From NCBI GenBank assembly GCA_001628005.1, contig LUQU01000005.1, positions 1 through 54,929 on the forward strand: 54,929 nt of DNA. The letters run 5' to 3'. Made by a program: the position numbers and the translations under genes. This stretch comes from SAR86 cluster bacterium REDSEA-S09_B4 (GTDB lineage: Bacteria > Pseudomonadota > Gammaproteobacteria > Magnimaribacterales > Magnimaribacteraceae). Below the pieces are notes generated by a model. It saw only the letters and a list, made by a program, of their open reading frames with translations, was not told the origin of the DNA and made no database searches. Positions 8,698 to 17,179 of this stretch are shown in pieces; the stretch's first letter is position 1, and the number at the start of each line of letters is the position of its first letter.

Positions 8698-9864
8698 CTA
8701 ATCCTTTCTTAAAGCATCCACAACTTTTAACCTCATAGCGCCAACAGCTGGCGGTAAACCAGATATCATGGCCATCAATAGAGCGGCTACTAGTGCCCAT
8801 AATATTACCGAATATTCAAAAGTAATATCCCCTGCAAACTCTGATAAATCTCCTGAAATACCTAGAAAGACTAAGAAGCTTAGAATAATGCCAAGAGCCA
8901 TAGATACTAGACAAATAACAATAGATTCACACAAAACTAAAGACAAAATGGTCTTATCTGAATAGCCTATTGTCTTAAATACAGCGAACTCTGATGTTCT
9001 CTCTCTAACTGCCTGACTCATGGTATTACCGGTTACTAGCAACATCGTAAAGAACACTGCACTTAGAATAGAATTCATAATAAAACCAATGTCACCTATT
9101 TGCTCAGCAAACATCTTACTAAAAGCAGATTCTGTTGAAGTCTTGGTTTCATTGAAAGAGTTAGCAAACATCTTATCAATCTCTTTGGCTATCTTTTCAT
9201 TGTCAGATTTGTTTTTAACCTTGACTATGTAATTTCCAACTGTCCCCTTACCCCAAGCTCTTGTTTCTTCAAAATAGTCATGGTTAATGAAGACTTGTTC
9301 ATCACCTCCATAAACAGGATCGGATTCACTTACCTCAAAGATACCCACTAAATCAAATTCCCATAGATTCGTCATATCTTCTTTTGGCCATATATCACCA
9401 ATAATGGGAATTTTATCTCCAACTTTCCAATTAAATTTATCGGCCAAGGCTTTTCCAGCAACCATGCCTGTTCTTGTATTGATGAAGTCTCTTTTTTCTT
9501 GTTCACTTATCCTGAATCCATCATAAACTTCAAACCAATCTTCAGGTGGTACTGGCCACTTTGGAAAAAAGTTCTCTCGATCTATGTATGTTCCACCAAA
9601 CCACTCTCTGTGGGCCACATGACTAACTCCCTCTACTGCTCTAATTCTTTCTCGATAAGATAGAGGCAATGGATCAGTAAAAGAAAGTTTAGACATGACT
9701 ATAAGACGATCGTCTCCTTCAAAGTCTACCTCTGCAGTAAAAGCAACCGCCACTGATCGCAACATTCCAAAAAGCATGAATGCTATGGTTAGAGAACCTA
9801 TGGTAAGTACAGTCCTCCAGCGTTTTCGATTGAGAGCAGCAGAAATTAAAGTCCAGTACTTCAT
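8698..9864 (-). CDS. FtsX-type ABC transporter permease (second permease)
   Basis: This 388-residue MacB/FtsX-fold permease has one N-terminal transmembrane helix, a periplasmic domain of about 220 residues and three C-terminal helices. The coupling region LLVTGNTMSQAVRERTSEF and the following KTIGYSD nearly repeat the same region of the gene upstream, so the two are tandem paralogues. The end PPAVGAMRLKVVDALRKD is the standard family terminus. It is spaced two nt from each neighbouring gene, so expression is coupled. The substrate is unknown; relatives export lipoproteins, peptides or lipids, or drive envelope enzymes. Confidence 0.92.
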   Translation of the reverse strand: MKYWTLISAALNRKRWRTVLTIGSLTIAFMLFGMLRSVAVAFTAEVDFEGDDRLIVMSKLSFTDPLPLSYRERIRAVEGVSHVAHREWFGGTYIDRENFFPKWPVPPEDWFEVYDGFRISEQEKRDFINTRTGMVAGKALADKFNWKVGDKIPIIGDIWPKEDMTNLWEFDLVGIFEVSESDPVYGGDEQVFINHDYFEETRAWGKGTVGNYIVKVKNKSDNEKIAKEIDKMFANSFNETKTSTESAFSKMFAEQIGDIGFIMNSILSAVFFTMLLVTGNTMSQAVRERTSEFAVFKTIGYSDKTILSLVLCESIVICLVSMALGIILSFLVFLGISGDLSEFAGDITFEYSVILWALVAALLMAMISGLPPAVGAMRLKVVDALRKD

Positions 9865-9866
9865 TG

Positions 9867-11018
9867 TTACCCTTTGGCTAAAGCATCCACTACTTTTAAT
9901 TTAAGTGCTTGTCTTGCTGGCATAAAAGAAGACACAAAAGAAACTAGAACTCCAATAAGAAAAGCGGTTGTGAATGCAGAACTAGTTAAATAGATTGCAT
10001 CTTGAAGCATGTCTTGACTAGCAGCCACTATTAAAGGAATCATCAAGAGAGTAATCCCCAGGCCAAGTATTAGACCTGAAAAGATAATAATAAATGCTTC
10101 TAACATAACTGAAACAAACAGCTGGAAATCTCCATAACCTATACTCTTGAGCACTGCTAAGTCTGCCGTTCTTTCTCTTACAGCTTGACTCATGGTATTG
10201 CCTGTTACTAAAAGGATCGTAAAAAAGACAGCAGATAATATTAAGTTCATAATCAACTCAATATCTCCGAATTCGCCCACCATTTCCATAGCAAGTTGGT
10301 TTTCTGGACCGCTTCTTGTTGCCCTGTCTGAGTTCTCAAAGTTTTTATCAATCTTGATTGAAATGCTATTGGCCAGTTCTGGAGATAGGACTTTAGCGAT
10401 AATATAACCGGTAGTCCCTTTCATGGTCATTCGGCTGTCATCGATATACTTATAGTTAGAAATAATACCCATTTCATCACCGGTAAATTGCTCTACTGTG
10501 TAAAACCCAACCACTTCAAATTCCCAATTGAACGTGCCATCTTCGTGTTTGAAAGTAGCTTTGGTCCTTATCTTGTCGCCTATCTTAAAACCCTTTTGGT
10601 CTGCTAGTAGTCTTCCTACCAGAACACCGTCAGGTCTTTGGAGCATTGCTTCTTTGTGTTCTTCTGTGGCTTGAAATCTTGTATAAACATCGAAAAGATT
10701 TCCATCTGCTGCAAAAATCATTCCGTCAAACATGCTACTAAGCGGATCGCTTGCCAGCATGGTCATATGAGTTACTTTTTCGACGCCTTCAAGGGACCTT
10801 ACGTATTCAACATTTGAATAGGGCTGCGTGCCTAACATGTTGTATTTCGGCATGACCATAATGATATCTGCTGCCATGCCTTGCATGGATCCTGTAAAAA
10901 TGGCTGACATGGAGTTTAATAGCCCAAACAGTAAAAAAGCGATTGAAATAGACGCGATGGTTAAGAAGGTTCGAATCTTCTTTCTAAAAAGACTAGCTTT
11001 AATTAAAACCCAATACAT
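9867..11018 (-). CDS. FtsX-type ABC transporter permease (first permease)
   Basis: This is a 383-residue permease with the same four-helix, large-periplasmic-domain layout. It carries LLVTGNTMSQAVRERTADL followed by KSIGYGD, and ends PARQALKLKVVDALAKG. Similarity to the next gene is strong in the C-terminal half and weaker in the periplasmic domain. This is what one expects if the pair forms a heterodimer or if the periplasmic domains have specialised. It starts five nt after the ATPase gene. Confidence 0.92.
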   Translation of the reverse strand: MYWVLIKASLFRKKIRTFLTIASISIAFLLFGLLNSMSAIFTGSMQGMAADIIMVMPKYNMLGTQPYSNVEYVRSLEGVEKVTHMTMLASDPLSSMFDGMIFAADGNLFDVYTRFQATEEHKEAMLQRPDGVLVGRLLADQKGFKIGDKIRTKATFKHEDGTFNWEFEVVGFYTVEQFTGDEMGIISNYKYIDDSRMTMKGTTGYIIAKVLSPELANSISIKIDKNFENSDRATRSGPENQLAMEMVGEFGDIELIMNLILSAVFFTILLVTGNTMSQAVRERTADLAVLKSIGYGDFQLFVSVMLEAFIIIFSGLILGLGITLLMIPLIVAASQDMLQDAIYLTSSAFTTAFLIGVLVSFVSSFMPARQALKLKVVDALAKG

Positions 11019-11023
11019 TGGCT

Positions 11024-11614
11024 TCAGTGAGTAAGCTTGCCTTTATCTAGATGCAAAATTCTTTTAGCAGAATCAGCAGCCATAGGATCGTGAGTAACCA
11101 TCAGTATGGTTTTACCGTGATCTCTATTTAAAATCTGTAATAAATTTAGTATGTCCGTTGCTGTATCTCTGTCCAAGTCACCTGTCGGCTCGTCACAAAC
11201 TATATCAGCAAGGCTCACTATGTTGAGAGCTGTTTCAACATGTTGTTTTCTTTGAGATCCAGAAAGTTTAGTTAAAAGTAGAGGTAACTCAACATTTCTA
11301 AAGGCTGTTAGAACGGGGAGTAAGTTGTAAAACTGGAAAATAAAGCCGACGTGACTGGATCGCCATTTGCTCAATGCTTTACTGTTTAACGCATCAAGTC
11401 TTTCTCCATCCACTTCTACGGATCCAGAAGTTGGTGTATCCAACCCTCCTATCAGGTTTAAAAGAGTTGATTTACCGGATCCAGAAGGCCCCATAAGCGC
11501 AAGGAAATCTCCCTTAGGGACCTCTAGACTTAGATCATCTAGAACTACCAGTTTCTCGCCACCTCTTTGATATGTTTTATTTACAGCTTTAACACTGACT
11601 AAAGAATCTGACAT
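11024..11614 (-). CDS. LolD/MacB-like ABC transporter ATPase lacking the signature motif
   Basis: This is the nucleotide-binding protein for the adjacent permeases. Walker A (GPSGSGKST, residues 42-50), Q-loop Gln94, the Walker B end with DEPTGDLD (141-148) and the H-loop His175 are all present. The chain is only 196 residues, whereas LolD-like ATPases are about 225-235. The segment between LAD (135-137) and IVCDEP (138-143) is missing about 30 residues: the usual LSGGQ signature and the QRVAIARA helix. The reading frame is intact on both sides. In known ABC dimers the signature completes the opposing ATP site, so this copy should not hydrolyse ATP normally unless another ATPase substitutes. 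The LSGSQ at 117-121 lies in the preceding helix and does not replace it. Confidence 0.9.
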   Translation of the reverse strand: MSDSLVSVKAVNKTYQRGGEKLVVLDDLSLEVPKGDFLALMGPSGSGKSTLLNLIGGLDTPTSGSVEVDGERLDALNSKALSKWRSSHVGFIFQFYNLLPVLTAFRNVELPLLLTKLSGSQRKQHVETALNIVSLADIVCDEPTGDLDRDTATDILNLLQILNRDHGKTILMVTHDPMAADSAKRILHLDKGKLTH

Positions 11615-11626
11615 TCCTTTCTCCGT

Positions 11627-12769
11627 TTAATTTATTGAAACTTTTTGATTATTTTCTAACTCTTCATCATAAGAAGCAACCACTTGATCCCCTGCCCTTA
11701 CTCCTTTTACTATTCTTGAATAATTTGAGGTTTCCTCAGCTACTTCGACTTGCTTAATCTCAATTCTTCCATTCTTTACTAAGATTACATAACTTTCATC
11801 ACCTTCATTTAATACTGCCGCATTTGGAACAACCACGCCTTCTTTCTTTACAGTGGTCGTTTCAACCATTTTTTGAAGAAATGAAACCCTTATGCCCATA
11901 TCGGGTAGAACCCTTTCATCTTTCTCTAAAAACCCTATTCTCACTCTAACGGTAGCTTTATTACGGTCAGCAGTTGGAATAATTGCGATAACTTCTGCTG
12001 GGATATCCCACTTTGGATAAGCATTTAAGTTAGCTACAACAGGCTGTCCAGCTTCTACTCTATTGATGAATGCTTCATTTACATCCACTTCGATTTCAAG
12101 GGAATCCATATCAACGATGGTACAAATTCCCGTAGCAGTAAACCCTCCTCCTGCTGATACCGGCGATATCATTTCTCCTGGTTGTGCTGCCTTGTAGACT
12201 ACCACTCCGCTAAAAGGGGCCAAGATTTGCATATCAGCTAATCTTTGCTTACTAATGTCCACTAAAGCTTGTGCGCCTTCCATGACTGCTTCTCTAGTCT
12301 TTAGCTCGTCAGGACTTGCAAATTTACCTTCAATTAATGCACTTGTACTTTTAAAAGCGATTTGGGCTTGTTTTAACTGCGATTTAGCGTATTCCAAATC
12401 AGCTTTGTATGTACTGTCATCGAGTTGGGCCAATAGTTGTCCCTTTTCGACATACATTCCCTCCTCAACCAGAACTTCCAAGACTTTACCGGTAATTTTT
12501 GAAGAGACCGTTGCCCTTCTTCTTGGAACCACATAACCGGATGCATCAAGGATACTGGAAGCAGTAGAACCGGAGGCATTAATTGACTTGACTGTGAATG
12601 TGGTAACTTCTTGAACCTCTTCTTCTGCTAGAAAAAACCAAAGGCCTAACGCAATGACAGCTAACCCAGAAACGATAATGGAAACAATTTTGGTAGGAAA
12701 AGGTTCAGATTCCCCTTCTTGAGAACGATCTATCTTTAAGTTATTTAAAAGATCTTCTTTTTCGCTCAT
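11627..12769 (-). CDS. HlyD/MacA-like periplasmic adaptor (membrane fusion) protein
   Basis: The 380-residue product has a cytoplasmic N-terminus of about 26 residues and one membrane helix (about 27-48). A biotinyl-lipoyl half follows around residues 75-105 (VSSKITGKVLEVLVEEG), then a coiled-coil hairpin, the second lipoyl half (MQILAPFSGVVVYKAAQPGEMI), and beta-barrel and membrane-proximal domains. These adaptors link an inner-membrane pump to an outer-membrane channel. Its position two nt after the dihaem cytochrome gene and just before the ATPase and permeases makes it the adaptor of this cassette. No outer-membrane TolC-like gene is present in the window. Confidence 0.93.
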   Translation of the reverse strand: MSEKEDLLNNLKIDRSQEGESEPFPTKIVSIIVSGLAVIALGLWFFLAEEEVQEVTTFTVKSINASGSTASSILDASGYVVPRRRATVSSKITGKVLEVLVEEGMYVEKGQLLAQLDDSTYKADLEYAKSQLKQAQIAFKSTSALIEGKFASPDELKTREAVMEGAQALVDISKQRLADMQILAPFSGVVVYKAAQPGEMISPVSAGGGFTATGICTIVDMDSLEIEVDVNEAFINRVEAGQPVVANLNAYPKWDIPAEVIAIIPTADRNKATVRVRIGFLEKDERVLPDMGIRVSFLQKMVETTTVKKEGVVVPNAAVLNEGDESYVILVKNGRIEIKQVEVAEETSNYSRIVKGVRAGDQVVASYDEELENNQKVSIN

Positions 12770-12771
12770 AA

Positions 12772-13824
12772 CTATCTTCTCATGGAATTAATCCACTTTT
12801 CGATCAAGTTTACTGCTTCAGTGTGCACCAAAGCCCTTCCTGACTCGGGCATCATAACTCCGGGGTCCGTAGAAATCATCCTATATAAGAGGATAGATTT
12901 ATCTGCTTCGCCTGGCACTATTGAGTATTTTAAACTACCACTACCTCTTCCGGTAGCTACAGGACTTTTATTAATTCCTAAATGAAGAGGTCGAATCTCA
13001 TTAAAATCTAGATAAAGGGCAGTTGAATTAGCTACTCCTGATGGCATGTGGCAATGTCCACAGTTAACTGCTAAGTAGGCACGGGCTCTCTCTTGAAGAG
13101 GTACAGATTCATCTTCCCAGTCTGCAACGGCCTGATTCCCTTTAGGAATAGAGTCAATCACTCCGTGTTCTAATAAATAAGCTAATTGATTTTTCTTTTC
13201 ACCTCTGTAGACCAGATCTTTATCTAGATTTCGAGCTTTGGGTCCAATTGGAGAAATCACATCATTAGTTGAATGACATTCTTTACATTGATTCATATTT
13301 GGAACTCTGTAGCGTACATCCCTGCTCACTCCTTCATTATTTATCCAGGAAGTATTGATTGTTTTTCCCGCTATTTTGATAAAAGCTTCTGTTTGTTCTT
13401 CGTTCCAGGCATAGGAAACAGCTTCCCAACCTGTTTCTTTATGTAACAAAACCCTAGTCTCAAGTAAGTTTAAACCCAAGTCTAAGTTTCTTTCATCGAG
13501 GGGGTAGTAAAAGGTCTTAATCAGAGCTGTGCCCACAGGAAAATCGTAAACCCAATCTTTCTGGTAACTGCCTTCTTTTCCTTCCGGAACATATATAAAT
13601 CTGCTCTTGTAGGAATAATCACTGAACAAAGTAGTGATTAGTTCATACGGATGAACGTTCTCAGCTGGCAGTTGCTTAGTTTGATCAATAAAAAATTCAA
13701 ATTCTGAAAGTACTTTTGGAAATTCACTGCTCGTAATTTTCGCATCATTTACAGACCAAAGATTCGCGCTCATTAACATGAATGAGATAACCATAAAATT
13801 TGTTAAAGCAATCTTCATTGCCAC
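12772..13824 (-). CDS. Secreted dihaem c-type cytochrome, SO_2930/HNE_0200 family (TIGR03806-like)
   Basis: This is a 350-residue exported protein with an N-terminal signal peptide. Two haem c attachment sites are visible: CKECH at residues 180-184 and CGHCH at 255-259. A late GVMMPESG supplies a likely axial Met. This architecture and the adjacent beta-helix gene match the family I recall as TIGR03806, found regularly beside TIGR03805 beta-helix proteins; the pair's function is not established. The start is either GTG 13824, with AAGGA 12 nt before it, or ATG 13818. Six nt separate it from the beta-helix gene. Confidence 0.85.
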   Translation of the reverse strand: MAMKIALTNFMVISFMLMSANLWSVNDAKITSSEFPKVLSEFEFFIDQTKQLPAENVHPYELITTLFSDYSYKSRFIYVPEGKEGSYQKDWVYDFPVGTALIKTFYYPLDERNLDLGLNLLETRVLLHKETGWEAVSYAWNEEQTEAFIKIAGKTINTSWINNEGVSRDVRYRVPNMNQCKECHSTNDVISPIGPKARNLDKDLVYRGEKKNQLAYLLEHGVIDSIPKGNQAVADWEDESVPLQERARAYLAVNCGHCHMPSGVANSTALYLDFNEIRPLHLGINKSPVATGRGSGSLKYSIVPGEADKSILLYRMISTDPGVMMPESGRALVHTEAVNLIEKWINSMRR

Positions 13825-13830
13825 TAAAGA

Positions 13831-15063
13831 TTAAATTCCTTCAGGGATTTCCATAACTACCGCGGATAAAGGTCTGATTTTACGGTTATATGGCTCGGTA
13901 TCGGAAGTAGTTACATTAGGCAGCGACAGCATGTATTTAATTGGTTTTAAAGCCATGAAAGATGCTTCTCCGTTGTCAGAAAGGACTAATTTTTCTTCGT
14001 CAGGTTGACCAAAAATCATTTGAGTTAGAGGCAATATTCCATCCCAAAAAATATCCGGCATATTGCCTTCTGAAAGTTCATACAATATGCCCGCTATAGC
14101 TTTGTCTACGTCTGGGTCAAAACCTCCATTACCAAATCGATTGCCATGAACTTGAATAGATTTGGGATGAGGGTAGTAATTCTCATCATCGGTTTCAGCA
14201 GAATAAGTAACTATTGAAAGGTTTACAGTCCCGTTTCCTGAAATATCATTATCAAAAACTTCCACATCGGAATTTGCCTGAATGATGATACCGGTGCCTC
14301 GTGGTACCTCTCCCACAATATTTCCTTCAGGAGCAAAATTATCTGTGTCGTTATCAACTGCCTTATTCCTAAAGACCCGCACATGATGACCCCCTTGTTG
14401 AGGCAAATCAGGTAGGTCAAAGACTAGGATGCCTCCCGTGTTGTGAGAAGCCACATTGTCGTAGACATCAGCATAATAAGAATTTTCTATCTCTATGCCT
14501 GCTACGTTGTAGTGTGCACGGCTGTTTCGGACAATAATATTTTCAGATTGACCTACATAGATCCCAGCATCAGAGGCGCCTATGGCTACACATCCATCTA
14601 TAAGGACATCTTTTGACTCAACCGGATATAAACCATAAGCGCCGTTAGTGCTTTTAGGGCCTCCGGTCCATTCCGTTCTAATATTGATCATGTAAATACC
14701 GTCTGCTCCTATAACTTTAAGAGCATCACCTTTGGCATCCTCTATTGCGAAGTCTTTCAAAATAACTTTACTTGAAGTTACCAACAATCCTTGGGCGCCA
14801 GACTCTTGTTCGGCAAAACTTAAAACGGTTTTATCCATGCCCGTGCCAACCACTTTAACCTCATCAACATCCAATGAAAGGCCGTCCGAGAAGCTATAGA
14901 AACCTTCTCCAAGTCTGATGGTATCCCCAGGCTTAGCTAAAATTAAGGCTTCTTGTAATTTTTCTTGTATATCAGGACCATTCTCTATGGCAATAACCTG
15001 AGCACCGCAAATAAGCGAATAAAATAAAACAAAAGGTAATATTAGTTTAGGTTTAATACTCAT
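13831..15063 (-). CDS. Secreted parallel beta-helix protein (TIGR03805-like)
   Basis: This 410-residue protein has a cleavable signal peptide ending near GAQVIA. The body shows the regular short-strand pattern of a right-handed parallel beta-helix: VLIDGCVAIGASDAGIYVG, then IIVRNSRAHYNVAGIEIE, then ADVYDNVASHNTGGILV, with repeated N/D-rich turns. The fold is shared with polysaccharide lyases and carbohydrate-binding proteins, but I see no lyase catalytic motif. It is the partner of the adjacent dihaem cytochrome in a known recurrent pair. Its start codon overlaps the stop of the hydroxyacid dehydrogenase gene by one nt, so translation is coupled. Confidence 0.88.
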   Translation of the reverse strand: MSIKPKLILPFVLFYSLICGAQVIAIENGPDIQEKLQEALILAKPGDTIRLGEGFYSFSDGLSLDVDEVKVVGTGMDKTVLSFAEQESGAQGLLVTSSKVILKDFAIEDAKGDALKVIGADGIYMINIRTEWTGGPKSTNGAYGLYPVESKDVLIDGCVAIGASDAGIYVGQSENIIVRNSRAHYNVAGIEIENSYYADVYDNVASHNTGGILVFDLPDLPQQGGHHVRVFRNKAVDNDTDNFAPEGNIVGEVPRGTGIIIQANSDVEVFDNDISGNGTVNLSIVTYSAETDDENYYPHPKSIQVHGNRFGNGGFDPDVDKAIAGILYELSEGNMPDIFWDGILPLTQMIFGQPDEEKLVLSDNGEASFMALKPIKYMLSLPNVTTSDTEPYNRKIRPLSAVVMEIPEGI

Positions 15064-16220
15064 TACACTTTTCTCAATCTATCCGATTTAATGTCTTCTA
15101 CTTTGGTGCACCCCAATAGAATCATATTATTTTGAACCTCTTCTTTCAAAAGATTGAGAGAACGGTAAGCACCTTCTTCACCCGCAGCTGCCAGACCATA
15201 AAGGTAAGCTCTACCGCCCATACAGGCTTTCGCGCCCATGGATAAAGCTTTTAAGATATGCGTCCCTCTCCTCACTCCACCATCTAAGATAACTTCAAGT
15301 TTATCGCCGACAGCGTCGATGATATCGCCCAGTACCTCAATGGGGGCTGGACAACCGTCCATCTGACGACCTCCGTGATTCGAAACCATAATAGCCGATG
15401 CTCCTACTTCAGCTGCCATTTTAGCGTCTTCCACAGACAAAATGCCTTTGATAGCAAATGGCTTATCCCACTGTTCTATCATCCAGGCCGCATCCTTCCA
15501 GGTAACCGTTCTGTCGAATTGACTGTTCATGAAGTCCATGACGGACATACTTGAAGATCCAGCTGGTACTTTGTGCTCTAGATTCACCATCGAGGGGGTT
15601 GGTGGGTGAGTTATGTAATTGAAGGACCAGTTGATATGCCTGGCGATATTCATGTATCCACTCAAACCTAATTTAGGTGGGACTGTCATTCCGGTCACTA
15701 AATCTCTTTCTCTTCTACCATTACTAGGAACATCCACTGTAAGACACAAAGCATCGTAATTCGCGTCTTTGCATCTTTGAATGTATTCCTGTGACAAGCT
15801 CCTGTCTTTTAACACATAAATCTGAAACACTTTTGGTCCATCAGATGCCTTCGCTACATCTTCAATAAGCGTAGTAGATATCGTGGATAGACAAAATATG
15901 GTTCCTGTTCTTGCTGCAGCTCTGGCTGCACCGCCTTCTCCGTCTGGATGAAACAAACGATGATAGCCGGTGGGAGAGCAAATAAATGGCCAATCTATTT
16001 TTTGGCCTAAGACCGTTGTTGAAGTGTCTATCTTGTCTACGTCTACGAGGAACCTTGGGACCAATTCAAATTGTTCAAATGCAGAAGTGTTTTGTCGATA
16101 AGTCCATTCATCTTCAGCAGCGCCGTCTATGTAATGAAACATTGGTGCAGGAAGTCGCTTTTCAGCGAGGTCCCTAAAGTCCATGACCTTATGGCATGAA
16201 TCCAGTTTTCTTTTAGACAC
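15063..16220 (-). CDS. FMN-dependent alpha-hydroxy-acid dehydrogenase (LldD/glycolate oxidase family)
   Basis: This 385-residue TIM-barrel flavoenzyme oxidises an L-2-hydroxy acid to a 2-oxo acid. Evidence includes the N-terminal RLPAPMFHYIDGAAEDE flavin-domain motif, CSPTGYHRLFHPDGE, the flavin-contacting Lys258 in PFAIKGI, and the catalytic SNHGGRQMDG with His282 and Arg285. No signal peptide is present. LldD-type relatives pass electrons to the membrane quinone pool. Location within an operon containing a periplasmic cytochrome raises the possibility that a specific hydroxy acid is the substrate of the system, but this is inference. It overlaps both neighbours by one nt. Confidence 0.92.
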   Translation of the reverse strand: MSKRKLDSCHKVMDFRDLAEKRLPAPMFHYIDGAAEDEWTYRQNTSAFEQFELVPRFLVDVDKIDTSTTVLGQKIDWPFICSPTGYHRLFHPDGEGGAARAAARTGTIFCLSTISTTLIEDVAKASDGPKVFQIYVLKDRSLSQEYIQRCKDANYDALCLTVDVPSNGRRERDLVTGMTVPPKLGLSGYMNIARHINWSFNYITHPPTPSMVNLEHKVPAGSSSMSVMDFMNSQFDRTVTWKDAAWMIEQWDKPFAIKGILSVEDAKMAAEVGASAIMVSNHGGRQMDGCPAPIEVLGDIIDAVGDKLEVILDGGVRRGTHILKALSMGAKACMGGRAYLYGLAAAGEEGAYRSLNLLKEEVQNNMILLGCTKVEDIKSDRLRKV

Positions 16221-17137
16221 TAACCTTTTTCGTTCTGGATCAACTCAAACATTTTCATGGCTTGTTCTCCGCCTTGATAACATGGCTTTGCATCTTTCAT
16301 ATCTGAGATCTGATCCCAATTTGAAGCTATATTTTCTGCTGTCATATCTTCGCCTGTTCCAAGATTAATACCCATGGTTTCGTGAATCATAACTCTGGCA
16401 AAAACCCCTGCGCCAGCTGCCATAATTACTCCTGTGGGAGCGTCCTCTGAAACCATATAAGTCACTGCTGGAGTAACAAAATCTGGTTTTATTTGGTCTA
16501 AAACATCTGACATACCAGGCAATTCTTCAGTCATTCTGGTTCCAGCAAAAGGTGCAAGTGCATTGCACTTAATGTTGTATTTAGCTCCTTCCAATTTCAG
16601 AGTGTTGATGAGTCCAACCACCCCCATTTTGGCAGAACCGTAATTAGTTTGGCCAAAATTACCGTAGAGACCGCTTGAAGATGAAGTCACTACGATTCTT
16701 CCGTAGTTCTGCTCTCTCATGATCTCCCAAACAGCTTTTGTGCAATTGACCGTCCCCATTAAATGCACTTCAAGAACCATCCTAAAATCGTCGTCTTCTA
16801 CCTTCGTAAAACTTTTATCCCTCAAGATACCGGCATTATTAATCAAAATATCAATCCTGCCGTAAGCGTCCATTACTTCCTTGACCATCGCTTCTACCTG
16901 ACCTTTATCGGTAACGCTGGCACCATTTGACATGGCTTCTCCGCCTGCAGCTTTTATTTCTTCCACAACCGCTTCTGCTGGGGAGAGAGAGCCGCCAGTG
17001 GACCCGTCTACGCTACCTCCAAGATCATTAACCACGACTTTAGCGCCTCTTTTAGCCAAATCTAAAGCATGACAACGTCCTAAACCTCCGCCCGCCCCAG
17101 TGACGATAGCAACTTGATCTTTAAAAGTTATAGCCAT
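16220..17137 (-). CDS. SDR family oxidoreductase, 3-hydroxyacyl-CoA dehydrogenase (MFE-2)-like
   Basis: The 305-residue product is a classical short-chain dehydrogenase. The nucleotide-binding TGAGGGLG is at residues 13-20, NNAG at 100-103, the Ser-rich catalytic strand at 151-156, and Tyr166/Lys170 form the YGSAK site. The insertion NDLGGSVDGSTGGSLS after beta-2 is characteristic of the dehydrogenase part of multifunctional beta-oxidation enzymes (MFE-2), so a 3-hydroxyacyl-CoA or similar substrate is likely. It appears to be the promoter-proximal gene of the nine-gene operon, with a 42-nt gap to the aminotransferase gene upstream. Confidence 0.9.
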   Translation of the reverse strand: MAITFKDQVAIVTGAGGGLGRCHALDLAKRGAKVVVNDLGGSVDGSTGGSLSPAEAVVEEIKAAGGEAMSNGASVTDKGQVEAMVKEVMDAYGRIDILINNAGILRDKSFTKVEDDDFRMVLEVHLMGTVNCTKAVWEIMREQNYGRIVVTSSSSGLYGNFGQTNYGSAKMGVVGLINTLKLEGAKYNIKCNALAPFAGTRMTEELPGMSDVLDQIKPDFVTPAVTYMVSEDAPTGVIMAAGAGVFARVMIHETMGINLGTGEDMTAENIASNWDQISDMKDAKPCYQGGEQAMKMFELIQNEKG

Positions 17138-17179
17138 AATTACTCCTAATAAATTTTGAGGCGCTAATAGTACAGGAAC

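Noticed and set aside
11244-11270. LSGSQ in the ABC ATPase as its signature motif
   Set aside because: It lies in the helix that normally precedes the signature by about 35 residues (the LSxxERR position), is followed by the usual [11 protein letters not shown] helix, and is not followed by the QRVAIARA helix. Its spacing to Walker B is wrong.
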